42,949 nt of DNA from Halocatena pleomorpha (lineage in GTDB: Archaea; Halobacteriota; Halobacteria; Halobacteriales; Haloarculaceae), in the NCBI RefSeq assembly GCF_003862495.1, contig NZ_RRCH01000038.1:1-42949 (forward strand), in the 5' to 3' direction. The position numbers and the translations under genes were made by a program. The notes beneath the pieces are model-generated. The model was not told the origin of the DNA. It was given only the letters and a program-made list of their open reading frames with translations, and searched no databases. Every line of letters begins with the position of its first letter. Position 1 is the first letter of the stretch. Positions 35,797 to 42,949 of the stretch are shown here, piece after piece.

Positions 35797-37374
35797 CTAC
35801 ACCGTTTGAACCCAGTTTCCAGCACCGTCGGCTCGAAACGCGGTCCACGGCGTCGTGTTCGTGTTCCACACCGTGGCACCCATCGCGCTGGCGTATCCGC
35901 CGTGCCCGTTCCATTCGCCCGTCGATCGCGGGTCTCCGGCGTTCGTCCCTTGTCGGTTGAGTAGCGTTCGCGTTCCCTTATCTTTGAGAGTGCCGAACGT
36001 CACTCCCCGAACGGAATCGAGCACCGTTTCGACCGCGTTGTCCACGATCAGCTGCCACGGTTTGGTGCCCTGACAAACGATGTTCGACAGCGTGGTGTGC
36101 GACCCCGAGATCCGAGCCGCGACGGTCGTTCCGTCCCTGCTTGGCTGGGCGAGCGAGACGCCCGTGAGACGACAGTTGCTGCCAGAACAGTCGATCGCTG
36201 GTACGTTCGACGCGCTTGCGAACCCAGAAACGGTTAGCCCGGTCACTGATACACCCGTTCCGTTCAGCCGAACCGCCTCCCGTTTCGCGTTGAAAACGCC
36301 GACGTTCGTGTACTGCGATCGGGTTCCGTCGGTAGCGATGCCAACCGCCGACGCTTTGATCGTCGTGTTGCTGACAACGTTTCCGGTCACGTCGCCTTCT
36401 CGGATCGCAGGTCCCTCCTCTGCGTCCGTGACGTACACGTTCGTGACGGTATTGTTGGCCCCAGCGAGTTCGAGACCGGGTGAGCAGTTGACGATCGAAA
36501 CGCCTGACACCTGACTGTAGCTCGGTCTGAGATAGATCCCGCCGCTCTTCCCGGTAACGATGTGTAAATTCGAGAGCTTTAGCCTCGTTCCCCCACCGAG
36601 ATACACGTTCCACCCGAAATTATTCTCGATCCAACTGTTGCGGAGTCGCGTTCCCGAAGTGGAGGCTTCGAGACGGAGTCCGTCGCCCCACGAATACCGG
36701 ACGATGAGGTTCTCATACAGCGTATCGATGATCTTCCCGGTTCCGTGGATGAGGTGCCCTTTCGAGCGTTTGTCTTTGTCGGGGAACTGTCCCAACACAC
36801 TCATGTCGCTGACGCCACCGAAGTTACCCGACGAATCGCTCTGAAACGTGATGAGCGATCCATCGGTGGCGTCGTCGGTCAACGTGGTAGTCCGAACGCC
36901 GGCACCCCTGAGATACATCGCCGTCTGCTCATAATCAGCAGCCGGAGGCGTTGCCAACGCCGAAGCGGCGTAGTTTCCCGGCTGGAAATACACCGTCCCG
37001 CCGTCCGGTACCACGTCGGCTTCGAGCGTCCACGGATCGTCCGGTGTTCCACTCCCGCCAGTTGCGGACTGAGCGGCGAATCGATCCCTGCTCTCGGCGT
37101 GTTCGTCTATCCGGTGCCATTTATCCTCTCGCCAGATGTACAGCGTCCCTTGCTGTGGTCCCCGATCGACGAGATACTCATGGCCGGCCTGCTCGCCGCT
37201 CTCTGGACGTGCCTCCTGCGGTCCGACCCATCGAGGAGCGTCCCGTAGCGGTTCTGCTGATTGAGCGGGTTGAGTCTCCTCTGAAAACATCGAACAGCCA
37301 GCGAGCGATCCCGCACCGAGGGCCGCCGTTCCACGTAACACCGTTCGCCTATCGTATCTTTGTCCTTTTGTCAT
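35797..37374 (-). CDS. Tat-exported lipoprotein with right-handed beta-helix
   Basis: A 525-residue exported lipoprotein. The Tat signal is YDRRTVLRGTAALGAGS (RR at 9-10), ending in the lipobox LAGC with Cys27. After an acidic linker, the domain from about 120 to 480 has repeated short beta strands and turns (WIENNFGWNVYLGGGTRLKL, NNTVTNVYVTDA, GNVVSNTTIKA, NCRLTGVSLA), typical of pectate-lyase-like parallel beta-helices. TGGSGTPDDPWTL and GTVYFQPGNY are common at the start of this fold. It is probably a surface protein that binds or cuts polysaccharide, or a phage-tail-spike-like adhesin; no catalytic residues are assignable. The start at 37374 is the first Met before the twin arginines. It converges on the helicase gene (24 bp). 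Confidence 0.8.
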   Translation of the reverse strand: MTKGQRYDRRTVLRGTAALGAGSLAGCSMFSEETQPAQSAEPLRDAPRWVGPQEARPESGEQAGHEYLVDRGPQQGTLYIWREDKWHRIDEHAESRDRFAAQSATGGSGTPDDPWTLEADVVPDGGTVYFQPGNYAASALATPPAADYEQTAMYLRGAGVRTTTLTDDATDGSLITFQSDSSGNFGGVSDMSVLGQFPDKDKRSKGHLIHGTGKIIDTLYENLIVRYSWGDGLRLEASTSGTRLRNSWIENNFGWNVYLGGGTRLKLSNLHIVTGKSGGIYLRPSYSQVSGVSIVNCSPGLELAGANNTVTNVYVTDAEEGPAIREGDVTGNVVSNTTIKASAVGIATDGTRSQYTNVGVFNAKREAVRLNGTGVSVTGLTVSGFASASNVPAIDCSGSNCRLTGVSLAQPSRDGTTVAARISGSHTTLSNIVCQGTKPWQLIVDNAVETVLDSVRGVTFGTLKDKGTRTLLNRQGTNAGDPRSTGEWNGHGGYASAMGATVWNTNTTPWTAFRADGAGNWVQTV

Positions 37375-37457
37375 GACAAAATACTCGTCGTTGGTGACAA
37401 GGGTTTTGTGGCCCGACATCTCGGGTGTGCGTTCGTGATTTGTGAATACTGTGAAGG

Positions 37458-37465
37458 TTTATATA
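37458..37465 (+). promoter_or_regulatory. TATA box of the NucS-N-like gene
   Basis: A consensus tttatata 24-31 bp upstream of ATG 37489. It fixes the start and implies a leaderless mRNA for this and possibly the following endA-trpS genes. Confidence 0.65.
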
Positions 37466-37488
37466 CAAAACCGAAGCCACCTTCGCCA

Positions 37489-37998
37489 ATGACCGAGTGG
37501 ATTCGGGTGTACGCTGGCGACTGTACGGCAGAGTATCAGGGACCGGTAGCCCGGACGGCTCGCGGACACGTCGTGGTGTTGGTGAAACCCGACGGTACGG
37601 TGCTCGTCCACGATCGCAGTGGCTACTCCCCGGCGGTGTGGCTGACCCGCGCCGCGTCGCTCGCCATCGATCACGACGAGCACCCGCGGATTACTGCTGT
37701 CGACGGCGAGCAACGTCTCACTGTTCGGTTTCACCACCTTGCGGGCTGTAGCGAGTATCCTGTGAGCGTCGCCGGTGTCCCCGTCGGGCCATCGGATACG
37801 GCAGACGGGACGGGTCCATACGTTCGAAGTCGTGGTCCGGTCGTAGACATCGCGAGTGGTGATCAGTACGCGCTCAAGAGGGAGTCCACTGTGATCGATC
37901 AGTCGTGTGCGTGTGGGTTGCCGTTGATTCGGATCGGTCGGGCAGAGACAGGTGATCAGCTGCGGTGTCTCGATCCCGGCTGTGGACAGTCAAACTGA
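37489..37998 (+). CDS. NucS N-terminal-domain-like protein with C4 zinc ribbon
   Basis: A 169-residue protein. The first 115 residues resemble the N-terminal DNA-binding domain of NucS (DUF91): YAGDCTAEYQGPVARTARG, VVLVKPDGTVLVHDRSGYSPAVWLT. The C-terminus has four cysteines in a zinc-ribbon pattern (CACGLPLIRIG...LRCLDPGCG), like the C4 zinc finger of topoisomerases. The NucS nuclease domain itself is absent. It is probably a nucleic-acid-binding protein. It precedes endA by 51 bp on the same strand, so a link to RNA/DNA processing is plausible; this is inference. From memory, a similar neighbour occurs in some haloarchaea. Confidence 0.68.
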   Translation: MTEWIRVYAGDCTAEYQGPVARTARGHVVVLVKPDGTVLVHDRSGYSPAVWLTRAASLAIDHDEHPRITAVDGEQRLTVRFHHLAGCSEYPVSVAGVPVGPSDTADGTGPYVRSRGPVVDIASGDQYALKRESTVIDQSCACGLPLIRIGRAETGDQLRCLDPGCGQSN

Positions 37999-38049
37999 CC
38001 CCCGCCAGCCAACCACAGTCGCTTTGTCCGTCGCTCCGCGAATAGGCGT

Positions 38050-39078
38050 ATGCACGGTTCGATGGAGGGCGATACGGTACACGTTCCGTCCCCCGCCCGC
38101 GAGCGGTTTTACGATAATCGGGGCTACGGCCATCCGCGCGGCGACGCACTCGCGCTCTCACCCGTCGAGGCGGCTCATCTCCTCTTTCGCGGCGATCTGG
38201 AAGCGGTCGATGGGATGGGTTTTCGATCCTTTCTTGCCACGACTGACACGCTCGTTCGGTTTCTGGTGTACAAGGATCTCAGGGAACGGGGGTTCTATTT
38301 GTCGCCAGCGCGTGATGGATGGGTCGGATCGGACGCAACCGACAACATCGATTTTGTCGTTTATCCGCGAGGAAACGGGCCGTGGGACGGCGTCACCGAG
38401 TACCGCGTTCGAGTGGTCGGTGAGCGTGCGGCGGTTTCGGCATCCTCACTCACAGAGACGCTTGCAGTCGTCGATGAAGAGAGCGAAATCACCTACTTCT
38501 CGGTCGACACCCCCGATGTGACCGGCTCGACCGACCACAGTCTTCCCGAAAACGTTCCCGGAATGTTGCTCGCTGATCGTGTCGTGTTGTGGGATGCCCC
38601 GTCTGTGCTCTACGAACGCGCGTTTTACGGCCAACCGCTGAGTGCACGCGATGCGTCTTCCACTGGGTCGATGTCGATCCAATGTTCGCTCGTTGAGGCG
38701 GCTCATCTCGCCGAGCGCGGTATCATTCGGGTCGATGCTGGGATAGAGGGCATCATTGAGCGGGGTCGCGTCGTCGAGGGCGATCGGTTCGATCGCCGGC
38801 GGGCCGTCTACAGCACGCTTCGGGATCAGGGTGTGGTTCCCAAAACCGGATACAAGTTCGGTGCCGACTTCCGAACGTACGCACGCATCGAACACGTCGA
38901 TGAGCTTGATCACTCCGAACAGCTTATCAGAGTGGTCTCTCAGGATCACACCTTTTCGCCGCGTGATCTCGCACTCGATGGCCGGTTGGCCCATGGGGTC
39001 CGCAAACGAATGGTTTTTGCGCTGACCGACGCGACAGGTGCAATAGACTGGCGGTCGATCAGTCGACTCACACCATGA
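38050..39078 (+). CDS. endA: tRNA-splicing endonuclease, fused two-unit form
   Basis: A 342-residue tRNA-intron endonuclease that cuts bulge-helix-bulge motifs in pre-tRNAs and pre-rRNA. It has two tandem repeats: the first (about residues 15-170) is the degenerate structural unit, and the second carries the catalytic triad Tyr277 (FRTYAR), His288 (ELDHSEQ) and Lys319 (GVRKRMVFAL). The spacing (11 and 31 residues) matches the archaeal family. LFRGDLEAVDG and LAERGIIRVDAG mark the repeat starts. The stop overlaps trpS by four bases. Confidence 0.95.
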   Translation: MHGSMEGDTVHVPSPARERFYDNRGYGHPRGDALALSPVEAAHLLFRGDLEAVDGMGFRSFLATTDTLVRFLVYKDLRERGFYLSPARDGWVGSDATDNIDFVVYPRGNGPWDGVTEYRVRVVGERAAVSASSLTETLAVVDEESEITYFSVDTPDVTGSTDHSLPENVPGMLLADRVVLWDAPSVLYERAFYGQPLSARDASSTGSMSIQCSLVEAAHLAERGIIRVDAGIEGIIERGRVVEGDRFDRRRAVYSTLRDQGVVPKTGYKFGADFRTYARIEHVDELDHSEQLIRVVSQDHTFSPRDLALDGRLAHGVRKRMVFALTDATGAIDWRSISRLTP

Positions 39079-40610
39079 GCGAGCACGATCACGATTCCGA
39101 ACGGGACACCGACGAACGAACGGCCGAGACGGACTCCGGAACGGCAGGAGCTGACGATCTCACACTCGATCCGTGGGGTTCGGCAACCGTCGAGGACTAC
39201 CAGAAGCTCTTTTCGGAGTTCGGTATCGAATCGTTCGAGTCGGTGCTGCCCAACGTTCCGAACCCCCATTATCTAATGCGACGGGGCGTCATCTTCGGCC
39301 ACCGGGAGTATGATCGGGTGCTCGATGGGCTAGAGACGGGAGAGGCGGCCGTCCTCTCGGGGTTCATGCCAACCGGTGAGCCACACATTGGGCACAAACT
39401 CGTCTTCGATGAGATCATCTGGCACCAGCGGCAGGGGGCCGACGCCTATGGATTGATCGCGGATCTCGAAGCCCATTCCGCTCGGGGACTCGACTGGGAT
39501 GAGATCGACGAACACGCCCGCGATTACCTACTGTCACTGCTCGCGCTCGGGTTCGATCCCGACGAGGGGACGCTGTACCGCCAATCGGAAAACCGTGCTG
39601 TGCAGGATCTCGCCTTTGAATTGGGGATCGAAACGAACGCCTCGGAGCTACAGGCAATTTATGGCTTTGATGGGGAGACCGACATCTCTCACATGCAGAG
39701 CGTCGTCACCCAGATGGCGGACATCCTCTACCCCCAACTCGACGAACCGAAACCGACCGTGATCCCTGTGGGTCCTGATCAGGATCCACACGTACGGCTC
39801 GCGCGCGATCTCGCGGCACGAATGCGATCGTTCAAAGTCACCGAAGCGTACGCGAGCTTCGAGGCAGATTCCGAGGAGCGTGCACTCATCGAAGCGGCCT
39901 ACGAGGCGCTCGGCGGTGCGGACGCAGAAGAACCGATCCGGTGTGTGGCGGCTGCCGACTGGATTGCCGACCACCGTGACGCGCCCGATCTCGAAGAAAG
40001 TCTTCGGGCAGCGGGGAAGGAACCGATTCGGCCCCGCGTTCGATTTCTCGATCGGAACGCCAGTGACGAGGCGTTCACGGCGCTCATCAACGCGATCGAC
40101 GGCGAAAAGCGCGTGTATGAAGGTCACATCGACGCGTTCGAGTACTCCCGCGAGGCGGCCACAGCGTTGGCGCGCGAGATCGAGATCGAGCACGACGGCT
40201 ACGGCTTTTATCCGCCCTCCTCGATCTACCACCGCTTTATGACCGGCCTGACCGGCGGCAAGATGTCCTCGTCTGTTCCTGCGAGCCACATCAGCCTGCT
40301 TGATGATCCCGACGACGGATACGATAAGGTCAACGCAGCAACCACCGCAGGACGGGAAACCGCCGAACTCCAGCGGAAACTCGGCGGCGAGGCCGATGAG
40401 TGCCCCGTCTATGAGCTGTACGCCTACCTGCTCGCCGGGGACGACGACGACTTAGCTAAAACGGTGTACGATGAGTGCGTCAACGGCGAGCGCCTCTGTG
40501 GCGACTGTAAAGAACAAGCCGCACAGCTGATGAAGGCGTTTCTCGAAGATCACCAAGAGAAACGCGAGGAAGCCGAGGAGCTACTCGAATCACTGGACGT
40601 AGCGGTGTGA
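39075..40610 (+). CDS. trpS: Tryptophanyl-tRNA synthetase
   Basis: A 511-residue class I synthetase that charges tRNA-Trp. After an acidic N-terminal tail (about 30 residues), the HIGH motif is GEPHIGHKLVFDE (HIGH at 104-107) and the KMSKS-type loop is GGKMSSSVPASH (about 396-400). Other archaeal/eukaryal landmarks are GPDQDPHVRLARDLAARM, with a C-terminal acidic, Gln/Glu-rich helix (EDHQEKREEAEELLESL). It overlaps endA by four bases. In most haloarchaea the intron of pre-tRNA-Trp is cut by EndA, so the pairing is functionally coherent. Confidence 0.97.
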   Translation: MSEHDHDSERDTDERTAETDSGTAGADDLTLDPWGSATVEDYQKLFSEFGIESFESVLPNVPNPHYLMRRGVIFGHREYDRVLDGLETGEAAVLSGFMPTGEPHIGHKLVFDEIIWHQRQGADAYGLIADLEAHSARGLDWDEIDEHARDYLLSLLALGFDPDEGTLYRQSENRAVQDLAFELGIETNASELQAIYGFDGETDISHMQSVVTQMADILYPQLDEPKPTVIPVGPDQDPHVRLARDLAARMRSFKVTEAYASFEADSEERALIEAAYEALGGADAEEPIRCVAAADWIADHRDAPDLEESLRAAGKEPIRPRVRFLDRNASDEAFTALINAIDGEKRVYEGHIDAFEYSREAATALAREIEIEHDGYGFYPPSSIYHRFMTGLTGGKMSSSVPASHISLLDDPDDGYDKVNAATTAGRETAELQRKLGGEADECPVYELYAYLLAGDDDDLAKTVYDECVNGERLCGDCKEQAAQLMKAFLEDHQEKREEAEELLESLDVAV

Positions 40611-40641
40611 GGTTCACCTGACCGGGCGAGTAGGGGAATTT

Positions 40642-40661
40642 AACATAATAGTTATTATGTT
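40642..40661 (+). promoter_or_regulatory. Perfect AT-rich palindrome upstream of membrane-protein gene
   Basis: Perfect 9-base arms AACATAATA and TATTATGTT separated by GT. The right half carries a TATA-like ttattat (40652-40658) about 25-29 bp before ATG 40681, so a protein bound to the palindrome would block TBP. It shares TATTATGT with the site at 31001-31008. Archaeal terminators are T-runs, so a terminator role for trpS is less likely. Confidence 0.45.
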
Positions 40662-40680
40662 GGAAATTTAATATATGGTA

Positions 40681-41046
40681 ATGGAAACGAATCTTTATCG
40701 TCCGTTTACCGTCGGTATGTATCCTGTTGTCGGCGTTCTCGCGTTCTTGTTGATCTTCGATCCAGTGCTGATGGTCGGCGTATCGGTCCAAACAGCCATC
40801 GGGACGACGATGACAGTAGGTATGGGGTGGTGTGGCGTCATTGCGCTCGCATACGGTGCGCCGTGGACCGCGGCTGGATTTTCCGTGATGACAGTCACGT
40901 TTGGGTACCAAACCCTCTCCGGATGGGCTATCCAGAGCCAGTTTGCTGCTTATGCACTCGTCAGCGGCGCAGCCCTGCTGTGGTTCATTGGTTCTATCCG
41001 AGATACCCCATCAGCCCCGGGTATAGTGCCTGCCGGCTGGGAGTGA
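40681..41046 (+). CDS. Small multi-pass membrane protein
   Basis: A 121-residue protein with about four hydrophobic segments (PVVGVLAFLLIFDPVLMVG, TMTVGMGWCGVIALAYGA, WTAAGFSVMTVTFGY, AAYALVSGAALLWFIGS) and short polar ends. ATG 40675 is also in frame, but I start at 40681 (METNLY) because the TATA-like ttattat fits it as a leaderless start. It is unrecognised. A strong palindrome overlies its promoter, suggesting repression. Confidence 0.65.
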   Translation: METNLYRPFTVGMYPVVGVLAFLLIFDPVLMVGVSVQTAIGTTMTVGMGWCGVIALAYGAPWTAAGFSVMTVTFGYQTLSGWAIQSQFAAYALVSGAALLWFIGSIRDTPSAPGIVPAGWE

Positions 41047-41102
41047 TTGAGTGACGTTCTGCCGGACCTGAAATCGTGTTTCCAGTGATGAGTGTCTCGT
41101 GA

Positions 41103-41204
41103 CAATGGAGAAACCAGCTCAGCCACTCGGAAATAGTCGATACGTTCGGAGTGGAACGTCGGACTGTCGACTATCATCTTTGTGGGGCAACACAACAAGA
41201 TTAA
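41103..41204 (+). pseudogene. Possible remnant of a helix-turn-helix protein
   Basis: A 33-codon open stretch without a start codon that begins just after an in-frame TGA. It reads WRNQLSHSEIVDTFGVERR then TVDYHL, a convincing helix-turn-helix signature like those of transposases and haloarchaeal HTH proteins. No further domain or frame continuation is visible on either side. It is most likely a decayed gene fragment; a chance match is possible. Confidence 0.3.
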
Positions 41205-41235
41205 ACGTTCGTCGGTGAGATAGTCGTATACACGT

Positions 41236-41322
41236 ATGAGCACTGCAACAGAGATTGTCGTTGGTACCCTAGGTGGCTCCGCTGTGGCCGCGCTCGCAAT
41301 CATTGCGGTCGTTGCCGTGTGA
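41236..41322 (+). CDS. Small 28-residue membrane peptide
   Basis: A 28-residue ORF: a short polar start (MSTATEIVVGTLGG) then a hydrophobic Ala/Val/Ile stretch to the C-terminus (VAALAIIAVVAV), giving one possible membrane segment. A TATA-like gattaaac at 41198-41205 is about 31 bp upstream. Its TGA (41320-41322) lies 5 bp before ATG 41328 of the next gene and overlaps an in-frame GTG at 41319, suggesting translational coupling. Real or a leader peptide is undecided. Confidence 0.5.
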   Translation: MSTATEIVVGTLGGSAVAALAIIAVVAV

Positions 41323-41327
41323 GTGGG

Positions 41328-42107
41328 ATGTTCACTCCGCGTGATCTCTCCGAATCGCTCGCGGCCGTCCGGGATGAGCACGCGCCGGAGGCGATCGTCG
41401 TCGACGCCTCTGATTTCCAGACGCTGCCCTCCGCACAGGCAGAGGACCTCGGCCTGCTCGTCAACGCACTCGATCCGGTCACTCATCCTGACGACTGGCT
41501 ACCTTCGGACTGTCCCGAGCAACTCCGTGCGTACGTCGGCTCTGACTTCACGATCGGTCTTCCCGGCGATGGCGGCGTGACGTGGACAACACAGACCACG
41601 CCGCCCACGGTGTTCGTCAAAGACCGGACGGCGGGATCGCCCGACTCGTTCGTGGAGTTTCTCATTGCGGAGGCGCTGGTGCAAGCGGGGTTGGGTGTTC
41701 CCGAACAGTTCATCGGCTTTTTCCGCTCAGAGTATTCCACGTTGGACGCCGCGACGCCGCTTTCACCGGCCGACACCTACCAGCTGGCGACCGCTCTGTA
41801 CGCGGCCTACCTCGGACTCCACACCCGACCGATCTTTGAGTCGTGGGCGGAGACCGTCCCGGAACTGCACGCCGCGTGGCGCGATGCTGGCGAGCGACTC
41901 ACCCCTCGGCTGTCCGGATTGACATCGGAAGTCGCAACGGGCGAAACGAGTTTCGCTGCGGCCGCAGAGCTCGCTTGCAACGCGTTGAAACACGGATGTG
42001 ATCTCCCGACGCCGTTTGAGGCGCTCGATACGGCGGCCTATCGGGAGAGCGGTCCCGAATACGCCATCGTGTGGGCCAGAAAGACGTTCGAGGAGCTTCC
42101 GGACTGA
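41328..42107 (+). CDS. Haloarchaeal protein of unknown function
   Basis: A 259-residue soluble protein with alternating helical segments (DLGLLVNALDPV, SFVEFLIAEALVQAGL, ALYAAYLGLHTRPIFESW, AAELACNALKHGC). The conserved-looking DDWLP, FFRSEYSTLDAATPLSPADTYQLA and EYAIVWARKTFEELP give it a distinct family character; I believe it is a haloarchaeal-specific family but do not name a DUF with confidence. No catalytic motif is seen. GTG 41319 is an alternative start overlapping the small ORF stop. It is followed 96 bp later by the RecA-like pseudo-ATPase gene. Confidence 0.75.
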   Translation: MFTPRDLSESLAAVRDEHAPEAIVVDASDFQTLPSAQAEDLGLLVNALDPVTHPDDWLPSDCPEQLRAYVGSDFTIGLPGDGGVTWTTQTTPPTVFVKDRTAGSPDSFVEFLIAEALVQAGLGVPEQFIGFFRSEYSTLDAATPLSPADTYQLATALYAAYLGLHTRPIFESWAETVPELHAAWRDAGERLTPRLSGLTSEVATGETSFAAAAELACNALKHGCDLPTPFEALDTAAYRESGPEYAIVWARKTFEELPD

Positions 42108-42203
42108 TCCACATCAATTCACCATCGTTTCTCCTTCGTTCCTCGTTGGTGAGTGCTGCACGCTTCCTGAAAAGTTAATAGTGCCCCGGATGGGTACGAT
42201 ATT

Positions 42204-42782
42204 ATGGATTATCGCCTCGCCATCGAGAACGCACCCGAAACCATTTCAGCCGGAACGTGTCTCATGCTTCTCCACACCAGCACCGGGGAGACCGACCGAC
42301 TCGACACCGATTTCTTCAAAACCGACACGGATCACCTGTTCATCCTTTCAACGCGAACCACAGCGCGCGAGGTTAAACAGAAACTCGATCATTACGATGT
42401 TGACGCGTCGAAAGCCGTCATCCTCGATACGCTGTCGATCGAACGGGGGTACTCCCGCCGGTCGAGTAGTAACGTTCGGTACGTTCCCTCTCCAGAGGAT
42501 CTCGACGGCATGATCGACGCCATTCGAACGTTTCTCGAAACCCATGATGGGAAACTGCGCATCAGCATCGACTCCGTCACCGAGATGGCCTACTACGCCG
42601 ACGAGGAGCGCACCCGCGATGCAGTCGAGCAGATCGTCGATCTCATCGACGCACATGACGCTGTCGGTCTGTTCCACGTCGCCCGCTCGGTCCACTCCCA
42701 AGACGTACTTGATGGATACCGCGAGCTGTTCGATGGTATCATCGATCTCCACGGCGACGGCACCGTGAGCTGCGAGTTCTAG
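42204..42782 (+). CDS. RecA/RAD55-like protein with degenerate P-loop
   Basis: A 192-residue protein with the outline of a haloarchaeal RAD55/KaiC-like RecA fold. The Walker A position reads LLHTSTGETDR (residues 23-32), where the usual GKT is GET (E29 replaces Lys). The Walker B-like strand ending in Asp is LRISIDSVTEMAYYAD. A C-terminal strand pair (DAVGLFHVARSVH and FDGIIDLHGDG) fits the fold. It is therefore probably a non-hydrolysing sensor or regulatory homologue. It is downstream of another haloarchaeal unknown on the same strand. The family is recognised by pattern only. Confidence 0.72.
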   Translation: MDYRLAIENAPETISAGTCLMLLHTSTGETDRLDTDFFKTDTDHLFILSTRTTAREVKQKLDHYDVDASKAVILDTLSIERGYSRRSSSNVRYVPSPEDLDGMIDAIRTFLETHDGKLRISIDSVTEMAYYADEERTRDAVEQIVDLIDAHDAVGLFHVARSVHSQDVLDGYRELFDGIIDLHGDGTVSCEF

Positions 42783-42786
42783 AATC

Positions 42787-42811
42787 CCCACTTTTTTGCA
42801 CCCACTTTTTT
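42787..42811 (+). terminator. Double T-run terminator
   Basis: Two tandem copies of CCCACTTTTTT separated by GCA, starting 4 bp after the stop of the RecA-like gene. T-runs end transcription in archaea, so this is a likely double terminator. Confidence 0.6.
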
Positions 42812-42827
42812 CCGCTCGGGTGTGCTA

Positions 42828-42910
42828 CAAAAGGCGCTACGCGCCTTTTGGCATGACGAAACGGCTACGCCGTTTCGAACCACGCTTCGCGCACCGCTCG
42901 CCTAGCGAGC
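42828..42910. repeat. Cluster of three short perfect hairpins
   Basis: Three perfect inverted repeats in a row, each with a 3-base loop: 10-bp arms CAAAAGGCGC/GCGCCTTTTG around TAC (42828-42850), 9-bp arms CGAAACGGC/GCCGTTTCG around TAC (42857-42877), and 6-bp arms GCTCGC/GCGAGC around CTA (42896-42910). Hairpin-rich sequence continues to the window end. An open frame from ATG 42853 reads to the edge with a basic, low-information sequence. It looks like a REP/MITE-like or extragenic palindromic element rather than coding DNA. Confidence 0.6.
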
Positions 42911-42949
42911 CGGTCGCTCACTTCGTTCGCGCTGCGACTCGCTGGTTCC

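Noticed and set aside
1-42949. CRISPR arrays, complete insertion sequences, prophage genes.
   Set aside because: No array of spaced direct repeats, no transposase or integrase coding sequence, and no phage structural genes were seen; the only trace is the short HTH fragment at 41103-41204.

Overview
This 42.9 kb window is chromosomal DNA from a haloarchaeon (class Halobacteria). The evidence is strongly acidic Asp/Glu-rich proteins, archaeal-only proteins (thermosome, PurO-type IMP cyclohydrolase, fused tRNA-splicing endonuclease, archaeal PstA), twin-arginine and lipobox secretion signals, and TATA boxes 25-30 bp upstream of start codons with little or no 5' leader. I cannot assign a genus from the sequence alone. 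There is no CRISPR array, no complete insertion sequence and no rRNA.

Layout. (1) 1-3211: the end of a phosphate ABC transporter operon (partial pstC, long pstA, pstB). (2) 3226-7921: a small cupin, PurO, tRNA-Gln(CUG), a GCS2-like ligase, an unknown protein and a winged-helix regulator. (3) 7984-12139: tRNA-Ser(GGA), a thermosome subunit, a lipoprotein dense in N-glycosylation sequons, an alanine dehydrogenase/ornithine cyclodeaminase homologue and a small membrane protein. (4) 12228-17192: leucyl-tRNA synthetase, Hsp20, prephenate dehydratase and a VapBC toxin-antitoxin pair. (5) 17224-22214: a 2-oxoacid dehydrogenase operon, E1alpha-E1beta-E2-E3, on the minus strand; E3 is broken by a frameshift at a (CG)4 run. 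(6) 22405-29983: an envelope polysaccharide cluster of a polymerase/ligase-like membrane protein, a glycosyltransferase, a TagF-like polyolphosphate transferase, a LicC-like nucleotidyltransferase, an AlkP-superfamily protein and a Wzx-like flippase. (7) 29987-33379: lipoyl synthase, a MATE transporter and a two-part unknown protein. (8) 33440-37374: a Ski2/Brr2-like helicase and a Tat-exported beta-helix lipoprotein. (9) 37489-40610: a NucS-N-like zinc protein, tRNA-splicing endonuclease and tryptophanyl-tRNA synthetase. (10) 40681-42949: small membrane proteins, two haloarchaeal unknowns (one a RecA-like fold with a broken P-loop), and a terminal cluster of short perfect hairpins.

How they work together. 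The E1-E2-E3 complex needs lipoate made by LipA, encoded on the same strand about 7.8 kb upstream; the polysaccharide cluster lies between them and may have been inserted there. EndA and TrpS overlap by 4 bp; archaeal EndA commonly matures the intron-containing tRNA-Trp that TrpS charges. The most unusual system is the polysaccharide cluster, whose TagF-like, LicC-like and AlkP-like members together suggest a phosphodiester-linked, teichoic-acid-like surface polymer in an archaeon. This is inference from families and context.
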